This document shows positions 42,846-52,025 of a stretch of 64,000 bases of DNA, in pieces (position 1 is the stretch's first letter; each line of letters opens with the position of its first letter). The translations under genes and the position numbers were made by a program. The stretch covers positions 186,001 to 250,000 of the forward strand of contig NZ_BAABAQ010000011.1 in the NCBI RefSeq assembly GCF_039537505.1, in the 5' to 3' direction. The stretch comes from Streptosporangium oxazolinicum. Lineage in GTDB: Bacteria > Actinomycetota > Actinomycetes > Streptosporangiales > Streptosporangiaceae. The notes beneath the pieces were generated by a model, which saw only the letters and a program-made list of their open reading frames with translations, had not been told where the DNA came from and searched no databases.

Positions 42846-43721
42846 GTGCCCGCAGAGATCGCAGTCCTCGTCAACCCCGCCGCCCGCGGCGGCCGTTCGC
42901 GGGGGCTGCTCTCCCCGGTGCTCGACCGCCTGCGGCAGGGCGGCCGCGAGGTCTCGGTGATCCTCGGAGACTCCGCCTCCGACGCCCTGGAACGCGCCTG
43001 CACGGCCGTCGCCGAGCAGCCGGAGGCGCTGGTCGCCTTCGGCGGCGACGGCCTGGTCCACCTGGCCCTCCAGGCGGTCGCGGGCAGCGGCGTGCCGCTG
43101 GGCGTCATCCCGGTGGGCACCGGCAACGACATCGCCGCCGCGCTCGGCATCCCTCTGAAGGCGCCGCTGGCCGCCGCCGACACCGTGCTGCGCGGGCGGG
43201 TGCGCACGGTCGACGCCGCCAAGGCGGGCCTGGACGAGTGGTTCGCCGGGGTGCTGGCCTGCGGTTTCGACTCCCGGGTCAACGAGCGGGCCAACACGAT
43301 GACCTGGCCGCCCGGGATGGCCAGATACCTGGTCGCCCTCGCCGAGGAGCTGCGCTCCTTCCGGCCCATCCCCTTCAGGATCGACCTGGACGGTGAGATC
43401 GTCGAACGTGAGGCGATGCTGGTCGCGGTCGGCAACACCTCCTCCTACGGCGCCGGTATGCGCGTGTGCCCCGGTGCCGTCCCGGACGACGGCCTGCTGG
43501 ACGTGACGATCCTCGGCGCCGTCCCCAGGGGGGAGTTCCTGCGTACCTTCCCCCGCGTCTACCGGGGCTCCCACGGCGTGCACCCCGCCGTCACCATGCG
43601 CCGCGCCCGCCGGGTGACCGTGGAGGCGCCGGGAGTGATCGCCTACGCCGACGGTGAGCGGGTCGGTCCAACCCCGCTGACGTGCGAGATCGTCCCCGGC
43701 GCGCTGGCGGTCCTTGTCTAG
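42846..43721 (+). CDS. diacylglycerol/sphingosine-kinase-family lipid kinase
   Basis: 291 residues of the DAGK catalytic fold. The phosphate-binding signature is LVNPAARGGRS, the nucleotide-binding motif is VAFGGDGLVHLALQ, and VIPVGTGNDIAAALG is the second conserved loop. The C-terminal beta domain contains YGAGMRVCPGAVPDDGLLDV. It probably phosphorylates diacylglycerol or a related lipid. The GTG start has a weak site 17 bases after tatC, so it may depend on upstream translation. Confidence 0.92.
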   Translation: MPAEIAVLVNPAARGGRSRGLLSPVLDRLRQGGREVSVILGDSASDALERACTAVAEQPEALVAFGGDGLVHLALQAVAGSGVPLGVIPVGTGNDIAAALGIPLKAPLAAADTVLRGRVRTVDAAKAGLDEWFAGVLACGFDSRVNERANTMTWPPGMARYLVALAEELRSFRPIPFRIDLDGEIVEREAMLVAVGNTSSYGAGMRVCPGAVPDDGLLDVTILGAVPRGEFLRTFPRVYRGSHGVHPAVTMRRARRVTVEAPGVIAYADGERVGPTPLTCEIVPGALAVLV

Positions 43722-43803
43722 GTCCGCCGGGGCCGCCCGGCGAGCCTAGACGGGCTCGGGGCCGCCCGCGCGACCCGGGGAGAAGGGGGGACGGACCGGA
43801 ATC

Positions 43804-43819
43804 CCGATATCGGTAGGCT
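43804..43819 (+). promoter_or_regulatory. palindrome CCGATATCGG fused to helY -10 box
   Basis: A perfect 10-bp palindrome is followed immediately by TAGGCT, which stands six bases before the helY ATG. The layout predicts a leaderless mRNA and an operator covering the -10 region. Confidence 0.45.
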
Positions 43820-43825
43820 GGACGC

Positions 43826-46555
43826 ATGACGACCCCAGCGGAACGATACGCTGCCTTCCGTCAGAGCCAGGCTGAGAGTGGCCCAGCGCTGACCTCGTTC
43901 CGCGGTCTGTACGACTTCGAGCTGGACGACTTCCAGCTCGACGCCTGCCGGGCGTTGGAGGCGGGCGACGGGGTCCTCGTGGCGGCCCCCACCGGCTCGG
44001 GCAAGACCGTGGTGGGTGAGTTCGCGGTGCACGTGGCCCTGCGCGAGGGCCGCAAGTGCTTCTACACCACCCCGATCAAGGCGCTGTCCAACCAGAAGTA
44101 CAACGACCTGGTCAAGCGGTACGGCACCGACAAGGTGGGCCTGCTCACCGGCGACAACAGCGTCAACGGCGAGGCCCCCATAGTCGTCATGACGACCGAG
44201 GTGCTGCGCAACATGCTCTACGCCGGGTCCTCCACCCTGGCGGGGCTCGGTTTCGTCGTGATGGACGAGGTCCACTACCTCGCCGACCGGTTCCGCGGCG
44301 CGGTCTGGGAAGAAGTGATCATCCACCTGCCCGAGTCGGTGCGCCTGGTCGCCCTGTCGGCCACGGTCAGCAACGCCGAGGAGTTCGGCGAGTGGATGGG
44401 CGAGGTCCGCGGCGACACCAGCGTCATCGTCGACGAGCACCGCCCGGTCCCGCTCTGGCAGCACATGCTCGTCGGCAGCCGCATCTACGACCTGTTCGTC
44501 ACCGGCGACGAGGACCGGCGCCCGCAGATCAACCCCAATCTCCTGCGCATCGCCAGGGACGAGGAGCGCCAGGCGTACGGCAGGGGGCGCCGGGGTTACT
44601 CGCGGCCCCGCAGGAACGGCCCGCCGGACCGGGCGGCGGCCATCGAGCGCCTGGACGCCGACGCCCTGCTGCCCGCGATCACGTTCATCTTCTCCAGGGC
44701 CGGTTGCGACGCCGCCGTCATGCAGTGCCTGCACGACGGGATCCGGCTCACCACCGACGCCGAGCGGCACGAGATCCGGCAGATCGTCGACGAGCGCACC
44801 GCGCACCTGCCCGACGAGGACCTGGGCGTGCTCGGTTACCTGGAGTGGCGCGACGCCCTGGAGCGCGGCCTGGCCGCCCACCACGCGGGCATGCTCCCGA
44901 CCTTCAAGGAGGTCGTCGAGGAGCTGTTCACCCGGGGCCTGGTCAAGGCCGTGTTCGCCACCGAGACCCTCGCGCTGGGCATCAACATGCCCGCCCGCTC
45001 CGTGGTGATCGAGAAGCTCGACAAGTGGAACGGCGAGACCCACGCCGACCTCACCCCCGGCGAGTACACCCAGCTCACCGGGCGGGCCGGACGCCGCGGC
45101 ATCGACGTGGAGGGCCACGCGGTCGTCCAGTGGCAGCCCGGCACCGACCCGCTCCAGGTCGCCGGCCTGGCCAGCACCCGCACCTACCCGCTGCGCTCCA
45201 GCTTCCGCCCCTCGTACAACATGGCGGTCAACCTCGTCGGCCAGGTGGGCAGGGAGCGGGCCAGGACCCTCCTGGAGTCCTCGTTCGCGCAGTTCCAGGC
45301 CGACCGGGCCGTGGTGGGCATCGCCAAGCAGGTGCGCCGCGCGGAGGAGGCCCTGGAGGGCTACCGCCAGGCGATGACCTGCCACCTGGGCGACTTCGAG
45401 GAGTACGCCGCGATGCGCAGGGCCCTGTCCGACAGGGAGGCCGAGCTGTCGCGCCAGCGCGGCGCGGCCCGCAGGACGCAGGCGCTGCGCTCGCTGGAGG
45501 CGCTCAAGCCCGGCGACATCATCAGGGTTCCCGGCGGGCGCCGCGCCGGTCTGGCCGTCGTCCTCGACCCCGGCCTCAACTCCCGGGGAGAGGGGCCGTC
45601 CCCGCTGGTGCTCACCATCGGCAAGCAGGTCAAGAAGCTGTCACCGGCCGACTTCCCCGTCCCGGTGGAGCCGGTCGAGCGCCTGCGCATCCCGAAGAAC
45701 TTCAACGCCCGATCGCCCAAGGAGCGGGCCAACCTGGTCTCCTCCGTGCACGCCAAGATCGGCGACCGTGACTTCGGCAAGCCCGTCAGGGCGCGCGACC
45801 ACGCCGCGGAGGACGACGAGATCAACCGCCTGCGCCGGGAGATCCGCCAGCACCCCTGCCACGGGTGCGACGAGCGCGAGGACCACGCCCGCTGGGCCGA
45901 GCGCTACTACAAGCTGCTCCGCGAGACCGAGGGCCTGCGCCGCCGGGTCGAGGGCCGCTCCCACGTCATCGCCCGTACCTTCGACAAGGTCTGCGGCGTG
46001 CTCGACCAGCTCGGCTACCTCGACGGCGAGAGCGTCACCGCCGAGGGCCGCCGCCTGGCCCAGCTCTACACCGAGCTGGACCTGCTGACCGCCGAGTGCC
46101 TGCGCGCGGGGCTCTGGGACGGCCTGGACCCGGCCGAGCTGGCCGCGTGCGTGTCGTCACTGGTCTTCGAGTCGCGGCAGGCCGACGACGCCCGCCAGCC
46201 CAGGATCCCCGCGGGCGCGGCCCAGAAGACGCTGGCGGACATGGTGCGCCTCTGGGGTGAGCTGGAGTCGATCGAGGGCGACCACGGCCTGTCGTTCATC
46301 AGGGAGCCCGACTTCGGCTTCGCCTGGGCGGCCTTCCGCTGGGCCAAGGGCCACACCCTGGACGCCGTGCTCCGCGACGGTGTCGCCGGTGCGGAGCTGG
46401 CCGCCGGAGACTTCGTCCGCTGGACCAAGCAGCTGCTCGACCTCCTCGGCCAGATCTCCGACGCCGCCCCGTCGGGGAGCAAGGTCAAGCAGACCGCGGG
46501 CAAGTCGATGGACGCCCTGCGGCGCGGGGTGGTGGCCTACTCGTCCGTGACCTGA
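43826..46555 (+). CDS. helY: Mtr4/Ski2-like DEAD-box RNA helicase HelY
   Basis: 909-residue superfamily-2 helicase. The Q-like motif YDFELDDFQLDACRALEAGDGVLVAAPTGSGKT contains Walker A (split here into adjoining halves); DEVH is in VMDEVHYLADRFRGAVWEE, motif III SATVSNAEEFGEW, and motif VI TGRAGRRGID. The C-terminal half has the DSHCT domain (LLTAECLRAGLWDGLDPAELAACVSSL). It is conserved downstream of tatC in actinobacteria (Rv2092c in M. tuberculosis). It is likely to work in RNA turnover, and an RNB nuclease gene follows in convergent orientation. Confidence 0.95.
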   Translation: MTTPAERYAAFRQSQAESGPALTSFRGLYDFELDDFQLDACRALEAGDGVLVAAPTGSGKTVVGEFAVHVALREGRKCFYTTPIKALSNQKYNDLVKRYGTDKVGLLTGDNSVNGEAPIVVMTTEVLRNMLYAGSSTLAGLGFVVMDEVHYLADRFRGAVWEEVIIHLPESVRLVALSATVSNAEEFGEWMGEVRGDTSVIVDEHRPVPLWQHMLVGSRIYDLFVTGDEDRRPQINPNLLRIARDEERQAYGRGRRGYSRPRRNGPPDRAAAIERLDADALLPAITFIFSRAGCDAAVMQCLHDGIRLTTDAERHEIRQIVDERTAHLPDEDLGVLGYLEWRDALERGLAAHHAGMLPTFKEVVEELFTRGLVKAVFATETLALGINMPARSVVIEKLDKWNGETHADLTPGEYTQLTGRAGRRGIDVEGHAVVQWQPGTDPLQVAGLASTRTYPLRSSFRPSYNMAVNLVGQVGRERARTLLESSFAQFQADRAVVGIAKQVRRAEEALEGYRQAMTCHLGDFEEYAAMRRALSDREAELSRQRGAARRTQALRSLEALKPGDIIRVPGGRRAGLAVVLDPGLNSRGEGPSPLVLTIGKQVKKLSPADFPVPVEPVERLRIPKNFNARSPKERANLVSSVHAKIGDRDFGKPVRARDHAAEDDEINRLRREIRQHPCHGCDEREDHARWAERYYKLLRETEGLRRRVEGRSHVIARTFDKVCGVLDQLGYLDGESVTAEGRRLAQLYTELDLLTAECLRAGLWDGLDPAELAACVSSLVFESRQADDARQPRIPAGAAQKTLADMVRLWGELESIEGDHGLSFIREPDFGFAWAAFRWAKGHTLDAVLRDGVAGAELAAGDFVRWTKQLLDLLGQISDAAPSGSKVKQTAGKSMDALRRGVVAYSSVT

Positions 46556-46569
46556 GCCTGCGTTCACCT

Positions 46570-46587
46570 GAGCCCTCGCAGGGGCTC
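46570..46587. terminator. small hairpin between helY and RNB gene
   Basis: GAGCCC-N6-GGGCTC lies in the 56-base convergent gap. It is short; a terminator for either gene is possible. Confidence 0.4.
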
Positions 46588-46611
46588 GGACCGGTGCCGA
46601 GGCCTCAGGCT

Positions 46612-48039
46612 TCACGCCAGGCTGAAGCGGACCTCGCGGGTGGTCGGGTCGGCGCGCGTCAGCCGCACGCGTACGGTCTCCCCGAGCGGCAGCCCCTCGC
46701 CGTCGCAGCGGGCCACCACCGCCGGGTCGGTGACCTGCACCTGGCCCCACGGCCGGTCCTCGGCCACGTCGATCACCACGGCGTCGAACGTCTGGCCCAC
46801 CCGCTCGCGCAGGACGAAGGCCTCCACCAGGTCCACGCACGCCCGCTCGACGCCGCCCGCCCGGCGGCCGGTGGCGTGCATGATCTCCGGCAGCTCGCCC
46901 ATGGCCCGCTGGACGTCCTGGGGCACCGGCTCGCCCGCCGCGATGGCCAGGCAGATCTCCGTGGCGTAGCGATCGATGAGGCGGCGCAGCGGGGCGGTCA
47001 CGTGCGCGTACGGCGCCCCGACGGCGGCGTGCTCCGCCTGCGCGGGCGGCTCGCCGTTGAAGGCGACGTATCCGGCGCCGCGCAGCAGCACGGTCGACTC
47101 CTGTAGGAACGCGGCCTGCTCGGGGATCTTCGGGTCGAGGGAGTGCACGACATCGCCGTACCCGGCGCTTTCGGGCCAGGGCACGCCGAGCGCGGCGGCC
47201 ACCCGGCGGACCTGGGCGATCCTCTCGGCCGGGGCGGGCGGCAGCACCCGCAGCAGGCCGATCTCGGCGTCCAGCATCATGGCGGCGGCGGCCATGCCCG
47301 TCAGCAGCGAGATCTGCGCGTTCCACGCCTCGGCGTCCAGCGGGGCACGCAACTCCACCCGGTAGCCGTCACCGTCGGGGACGACCTCCTGGTCGGGGGT
47401 GGGCAGCGTCACGCCGCCCCTGGCCCGCTCCTGGGCGAGCCTGAGCCGGCCGATCTCGGCCAGCAGCCGCAGCGTGCCGTCGGCGGTGCCGGTGTCGATC
47501 GCGGCCTGCGCGTAGTCGTAGTCGAGCCGCTCGCGGCTGCGTACCAGCGCCCTGGTCACGTCGGCGCCCACGATCCGGCCCTCGGCGTCCAGGTCGACGC
47601 ACCACAGCGCGGCGGGCCGGGTCACGCCGGGCAGCAGGCTCGCGGCGCCCTCGGACAGGACGGGCGGGTGCAGCGGCACGCGCCCGTCGGGCATGTAGAC
47701 CGTCTCGCCGCGGACGCGGGCCTCGGCGTCGATCGCGCCGCCGGGCTTGACGAACGCCCCGACGTCGGCGATGGCGTACCAGACGCGGTAGCCGCCGGGC
47801 TGCTCCTCCAGGTGCACGGCCTGGTCGAGGTCCATCGCCCCCGGAGGGTCGATGGTGATCAGGGGCAGGTCGGTCCGGTCGAGCCGGGGCAGGGCGGGCA
47901 CCTCGGCGACCCACTCGGCCTCGTCGACCACCGCCCGGGGGAATCCCTCGGGCAGTTTCATCTCATGGCGGATCCGCTGGAAACCGTCGTCGAGCCGCGG
48001 ATGGGACTCTCCGGGCACCCGGATGCTCTTGTGAGGCAC
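46612..48039 (-). CDS. RNB-domain exoribonuclease (RNase II/R family)
   Basis: 475 residues made mainly of the RNB catalytic domain. The metal-binding Asp cluster lies in LITIDPPGAMDLDQAVHLE, followed by WYAIADVGAFVKPGG and PLRRLIDRYATEICLA. A short C-terminal S1-like tail (VGQTFDAVVIDVAEDRPWGQVQV) is present, but the N-terminal cold-shock domains of RNase II/R are absent. The GTG start (protein begins PHKSIRVPG) is chosen by similarity of this opening to relatives; the frame is open further upstream. Confidence 0.9.
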   Translation of the reverse strand: MPHKSIRVPGESHPRLDDGFQRIRHEMKLPEGFPRAVVDEAEWVAEVPALPRLDRTDLPLITIDPPGAMDLDQAVHLEEQPGGYRVWYAIADVGAFVKPGGAIDAEARVRGETVYMPDGRVPLHPPVLSEGAASLLPGVTRPAALWCVDLDAEGRIVGADVTRALVRSRERLDYDYAQAAIDTGTADGTLRLLAEIGRLRLAQERARGGVTLPTPDQEVVPDGDGYRVELRAPLDAEAWNAQISLLTGMAAAAMMLDAEIGLLRVLPPAPAERIAQVRRVAAALGVPWPESAGYGDVVHSLDPKIPEQAAFLQESTVLLRGAGYVAFNGEPPAQAEHAAVGAPYAHVTAPLRRLIDRYATEICLAIAAGEPVPQDVQRAMGELPEIMHATGRRAGGVERACVDLVEAFVLRERVGQTFDAVVIDVAEDRPWGQVQVTDPAVVARCDGEGLPLGETVRVRLTRADPTTREVRFSLA

Positions 48040-48175
48040 AGGGAGCAACCTACCGGCTCTCGGTGGCCCCCTCACCGGCCGGTCGAAGGGATGGTGACCG
48101 ACGCGGCCGGGGAGCAGGTCGGAGCCCGGACACCGGGAGGCCGGACAGTGGAGTGGGTGGGGGCGGGTGGCGGGG

Positions 48176-49087
48176 TCAGAGCGCGGAGGTCAGGCGCTCC
48201 AGCGGGCCGGAGAGGCCGTAGCGCTCGCTCAGGGCCGCCAGGGCCTCCGGGTCGCGAGGCTTGGCGGGAAGCGCGATGCCGACCTCGGGAAGGGGGGCGT
48301 CGCGGGCGACCTGGACCACCCCGGGGGCCACCCGCAGGTAGTCGCGGGCCGCCGACAGCTTGGCGCGCTGCCCGGCGGTCAGGTCACCGCTTCCCCCACC
48401 CCCGTCGACGGCTCGCAGAAGTGCCTCCAGCGAGCCGAACCGGGTGATCAGTGCCGCCGCGGTCTTGTCGCCCACCCCCGGCACGCCCGGCAGCCCGTCA
48501 CTGGGGTCGCCGCGCAGGGTGGCGAAGTCGGCGTAGGAGCGGCCGGGGACGCCGTACTTCTCGGTGACGGCGGCCTCGTCGACCAGCTGGAGGTTCTTGA
48601 CCCCCCTGGCGGTGTAGAGGATCCGGACCGGCCGGGAGTCGTCGACCAGCTGGAACAGGTCGCGGTCGCCGGTGACGACGTCGACCTGGCCGCTCGCCCG
48701 CGCGGTGAACGTGCCCATCACGTCGTCGGCCTCGTAGCCGGGCACGCCGACGAGGGCGATGCCCACCGCGTCGAGCACCCGCTCGATCACCGGCACCTGC
48801 GGGGCGAGCGTGTCGGGGGTCTCCTCGGCGCCGCCCTCGGCGACCCGGTGGGTCTTGTACGTCGGGATGGCCGCCACCCGGAAGGCCGGGCGCCAGTCGG
48901 CGTCCATGCAGGCGACGAGCTCGGCGGGGGAGTGCCGCCGGACCAGCATGGCGATCATGTCGATGACGCCGCGCACCGCGTTGACGGGCATCCCGTCGGG
49001 CGCGGTCATCGACTCGGGGATGCCGTAGAAGGCGCGGTAGTACAGCGAGGGGGTGTCAAGAAGCATCAGGCCGGGCATGGCGACCAT
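48176..49087 (-). CDS. 5'-3' exonuclease (Pol I exonuclease-like)
   Basis: 303-residue flap-type nuclease homologous to the N-terminal domain of DNA polymerase I. Metal-binding acids are in LMLLDTPSLYYRAFYG, CMDADWRPAFR, GYEADDVMGTF and VVTGDRDLFQLV; the helix-hairpin-helix reads SDGLPGVPGVGDKTAAALI. It is a stand-alone protein with no polymerase attached, likely in Okazaki-fragment or repair processing. ATG three codons downstream is an alternative start. Confidence 0.95.
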   Translation of the reverse strand: MVAMPGLMLLDTPSLYYRAFYGIPESMTAPDGMPVNAVRGVIDMIAMLVRRHSPAELVACMDADWRPAFRVAAIPTYKTHRVAEGGAEETPDTLAPQVPVIERVLDAVGIALVGVPGYEADDVMGTFTARASGQVDVVTGDRDLFQLVDDSRPVRILYTARGVKNLQLVDEAAVTEKYGVPGRSYADFATLRGDPSDGLPGVPGVGDKTAAALITRFGSLEALLRAVDGGGGSGDLTAGQRAKLSAARDYLRVAPGVVQVARDAPLPEVGIALPAKPRDPEALAALSERYGLSGPLERLTSAL

Positions 49088-49095
49088 TTAACCAA

Positions 49096-50367
49096 TCAGC
49101 CGAGCACCCCGATCGCCAGAACGCAGGTGTCGTCCTCGGGGTTGGGCCCGCCGATCACCTCGATGAGCCGGTCGAGCCCGTCGTTCAGATCCCCTTTCAG
49201 CAGGGCCGCGGCCTCCATGGTCAGCGCGAGGCCCTCGTCGATGTCGCGGGTGCGCCGCTCCACCAGCCCGTCGGTGAACAGCAGCAGGAGGTCGCCCTCC
49301 CGCAGCTCGACCCCGGCCAGCCCGTACGGTTCGTCGGGGGTGGCGCCCAGCAGCACCCCGGCGGGCGGGTCGAGCTGGGTGGCCGTCCCCTCGCGGACCA
49401 GGATCGGCGCCGGGTGCCCCGCCTGTCCCCAGGTGAACCTCCTCGTGGCCGGGTCGAGGTGGCCGACGACCGCGGTCGCCGTCGTCTCGGGCATCCGGTG
49501 CAGCACCAGGTCGTTGAGCCAGGCGAGCAGCCTGTCGGGGGACCGGCCCGTCATCGCGAGGCCGATCAGGGCGTGGCGCAGCTGGGCCATCTGCGAGATC
49601 GCGGGCATCCCGTGCCCGGACACGTCGCCGATGGCGAGCAGCACCCTGCCGTCGGCCAGGGGAACGGCGTCGTACCAGTCGCCGCCCAGGCCGGGCTTGA
49701 CCCCCGCCGCCACGTAGCGGACCGCGATCCGCGCGTGCGGCAGGTCGATGGTGTCGCCCAGGCCCGGCATGATCGCCTCGCGCAGCGCCACGCTCATGTC
49801 GTGCTCCTCCGCGGCCTGCTCGCGGACCCGCATCAGCTTGCTGCGCGACTCCGACATGATCCGCTCGGCGCGGCGGCGGCAGGTGATGTCCTGGACGACG
49901 CCGTGCACGGTGAGATGCCCGCCGTCCGCGACGGGGTCGAGCGCGGCGCGCAGGTGGCGCAGCTCACCGTTACGGCGGATGCGGAACTCCGCCTCCCCGG
50001 CCTCGGCCCGGTGCACGACGGACCACAGCAGCCGGTCGAGGTCGGGCCGGTCGGCCGCCTCGGCGTGACCGGCCAGGTCGCGCAGCGGGATCGGGCCGTC
50101 GCCGGGGGCGCGGCCGAATATGGTGTACGCCTGGTCGGACCAGGTGGACTCTCCGGTCTGGAGATCCCACACGGTCCAGCCCATCTCGCCCAGGCGCTCC
50201 GCGTGCGCCAGGCGTGCGGTGAGGAGTTGTCGCTCCACGGCCATGTGCTCGTCCGGCTCACCGCGTGACCGCCGCGCCGTCCCAGCGGCGGTCGACGGGG
50301 CCGGATCGGTCACCTGGTCGTTTCGTGGGTGGAGGGGTGGCTGGTGGCCGCCCACTACGCCGACCAT
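49096..50367 (-). CDS. PAS-SpoIIE serine phosphatase
   Basis: 423 residues. A PAS domain at about 50-165 (MGWTVWDLQTGESTWSDQAYTIFGRAPG, read in parts, then EAEFRIRRNGELRHLRA) precedes a short coiled linker and a PP2C-like SpoIIE domain (GLGGDWYDAVPLADGRVLLAIGDVSGHG, with metal-binding Asp residues, and LLLFTDGLVERR). Such proteins usually dephosphorylate anti-anti-sigma factors; no STAS or anti-sigma kinase gene is adjacent. The start is uncertain: residues 1-40 are Pro/Ala-rich, and a GTG at 50313 is in frame. Confidence 0.9.
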   Translation of the reverse strand: MVGVVGGHQPPLHPRNDQVTDPAPSTAAGTARRSRGEPDEHMAVERQLLTARLAHAERLGEMGWTVWDLQTGESTWSDQAYTIFGRAPGDGPIPLRDLAGHAEAADRPDLDRLLWSVVHRAEAGEAEFRIRRNGELRHLRAALDPVADGGHLTVHGVVQDITCRRRAERIMSESRSKLMRVREQAAEEHDMSVALREAIMPGLGDTIDLPHARIAVRYVAAGVKPGLGGDWYDAVPLADGRVLLAIGDVSGHGMPAISQMAQLRHALIGLAMTGRSPDRLLAWLNDLVLHRMPETTATAVVGHLDPATRRFTWGQAGHPAPILVREGTATQLDPPAGVLLGATPDEPYGLAGVELREGDLLLLFTDGLVERRTRDIDEGLALTMEAAALLKGDLNDGLDRLIEVIGGPNPEDDTCVLAIGVLG

Positions 50368-50524
50368 GTAGCTCGCTCTCGAAATGTATGGCTTTACGGA
50401 TATTTTGCCAACAAAATGTGATCGTACTTCAACAGATTGTAGTGGCGGGGGTGCCTTCGTGCCTTCCTTTCCCTGACTTTCGGTTCCCGGGCCGGGCCGG
50501 ACGCATCGTCTTTCCCACCGGGAT

Positions 50525-50530
50525 TAGATT
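50525..50530 (+). promoter_or_regulatory. -10 box of leaderless M24 peptidase gene
   Basis: TAGATT stands seven bases before the GTG start, with no ribosome site between. The AT-rich stretch 50375-50445 further upstream probably carries the divergent phosphatase promoter. Confidence 0.5.
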
Positions 50531-50537
50531 GGTCGGC

Positions 50538-51653
50538 GTGACGACGGAGTCCTCTGACCTTTATCCCGTGACCCGCCTGGCCGCCGCCCGCGAGGCGACC
50601 GCCGCCGCCGGGCTCGACGCGCTGCTGCTCACGCCCGGTCCCGACCTTCGCTACGTGACCGGGTACGAGGCGCTGCCGCTGGAGCGGCTCACCTGCCTGG
50701 TGCTCCCGGCCAGGGGCGAGGCGTTCCTGATGGTGCCCCGCCTGGAGCTGCCGGCGGCCGAGCGCTCACCGGCGGCGCGCCTCGGTGTCGAGTTCGTCCC
50801 CTGGGACGAGACCGACGACCCGTACGCGGTCGTCGGCAGGCGTCTAGGCGCGGTCCGCAAGGTCGGCCTCGCCGACCGGATGTGGGCGATGCAGTCGCTG
50901 CGCCTGCGCGACGCGATCCCCGGCGCGGAACAGGTGCTCGCCGGGACCGTCCTGCGCGGGCTGCGGATGCGCAAGAGCCCGGCGGAGGTGGCGGCGCTGC
51001 GCGAGGCGGGGGCCGCGATCGACGCCGTCCACGCCCAGGTGCCAGGCTTCCTGCGGGCCGGCAGGACCGAGCGCGAGATCGGCAGGGACATCGCCGAGGC
51101 GATCATCGCGGCCGGTCACGCCACCGTCGACTTCGTCATCGTCGGCTCCGGGCCCAACGGCGCCAGCCCGCACCACGAGCTGTCGGACCGCGTCGTCCAG
51201 GAGCGCGAGCCGATCGTGGTCGACATCGGCGGCCAGATGCCCGGCGGCTACTGCTCCGACTCCACGCGCGTCTACGCCATCGGCGAGCCTCCGGCGGGCT
51301 TCCTGAAGTACTACGAGGTGCTCAGGCGCGCCCAGCAGGCCGCCTGCGACGCCGTGCGCCCCGGGGTGCCGTGCGAGGCGGTCGACGCCGCCGCCCGGGA
51401 CGTGATCGCGGCCGAGGGGTACGGCGACTACTTCATCCACCGCACCGGCCACGGCATCGGCCTGGAGACCCACGAGGAGCCCTACATCGTCGCGGGCAAC
51501 GCCGAGCCGCTGGCGCCCGGCTTCGCCTTCTCCGTCGAACCCGGCATCTACCTGCCCGGGGCCCACGGCGCCCGCATCGAGGACATCCTCGTCTGCACCG
51601 ACGAGGGCGGCGAGCGGGTCAACCACCGCCCTCGCGAGCTGGTGGTCGTCTGA
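50538..51653 (+). CDS. M24-family Xaa-Pro aminopeptidase/dipeptidase
   Basis: 371-residue pita-bread peptidase. The creatinase-like N-terminal domain (LDALLLTPGPDLRYVTGYEALPLERLTCLV, read in parts) is followed by the catalytic domain with all five metal ligands: the two Asp of VVDIGGQMPGGYCSDSTRVY, His in HRTGHGIGLETHEEPY, Glu in FSVEPGIYL and Glu in ARIEDILV. It should cleave Xaa-Pro bonds in cytosolic peptides. It is divergent from the PAS phosphatase. Confidence 0.95.
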   Translation: MTTESSDLYPVTRLAAAREATAAAGLDALLLTPGPDLRYVTGYEALPLERLTCLVLPARGEAFLMVPRLELPAAERSPAARLGVEFVPWDETDDPYAVVGRRLGAVRKVGLADRMWAMQSLRLRDAIPGAEQVLAGTVLRGLRMRKSPAEVAALREAGAAIDAVHAQVPGFLRAGRTEREIGRDIAEAIIAAGHATVDFVIVGSGPNGASPHHELSDRVVQEREPIVVDIGGQMPGGYCSDSTRVYAIGEPPAGFLKYYEVLRRAQQAACDAVRPGVPCEAVDAAARDVIAAEGYGDYFIHRTGHGIGLETHEEPYIVAGNAEPLAPGFAFSVEPGIYLPGAHGARIEDILVCTDEGGERVNHRPRELVVV

Positions 51654-52025
51654 CGGCTCCCGGACGACCGCGCCCGGCCGTGGTCCGCCCCGTCGTGGTC
51701 CGCCCGGTCCCGGGGCGGATCGTATGGGCGCGGCCGGGTCGTACGGCCGGTTCTCGTACGGGCGCGTTCCTGCGGTCGTCGGCACGGGTGGGGGCACGGG
51801 TGGGGGCACGGGTGGGGGCACGGGTGGGGGCACGGGTGGGGGCACGGTCGCGTGGCCGCGCTCGTGCGGCGGGTGCCAGAATCGGGGTGGCCGGTGATCC
51901 CGGCCGCCCTCTCGTCGTCCGCGCCAGGGCTCCGCGCCGTGACTCCGTGCCGGGGACCTGGAGCACGCGGGCGCGCCCCCTCCCCGTGAACCCTGGGGCG
52001 GGGTCTCCACGTTGGAAGGACCCAG
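51654..52025 (+). other. 372-base gap with G-rich minisatellite
   Basis: The first 60 bases repeat gtggtccgccc-like blocks, then comes the 12-bp G-rich array, then the leader of the acyl-CoA dehydrogenase gene with GTTGGAAGGA just before its ATG. Open frames here only translate the repeats. Confidence 0.6.
51782..51841. repeat. 12-bp G-rich minisatellite, five copies
   Basis: Five exact tandem copies of gcacgggtgggg. Runs of three to five G every few bases on the plus strand satisfy the usual G-quadruplex pattern many times over. It lies in the intergenic region 180 bases before the acyl-CoA dehydrogenase start. Confidence 0.92.

Noticed and set aside
51782..51841. 12-bp array considered as a CRISPR-like repeat
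   Set aside because: Copies are contiguous with no spacers and no cas genes are present; the same holds for the 9-, 15- and 18-bp arrays.
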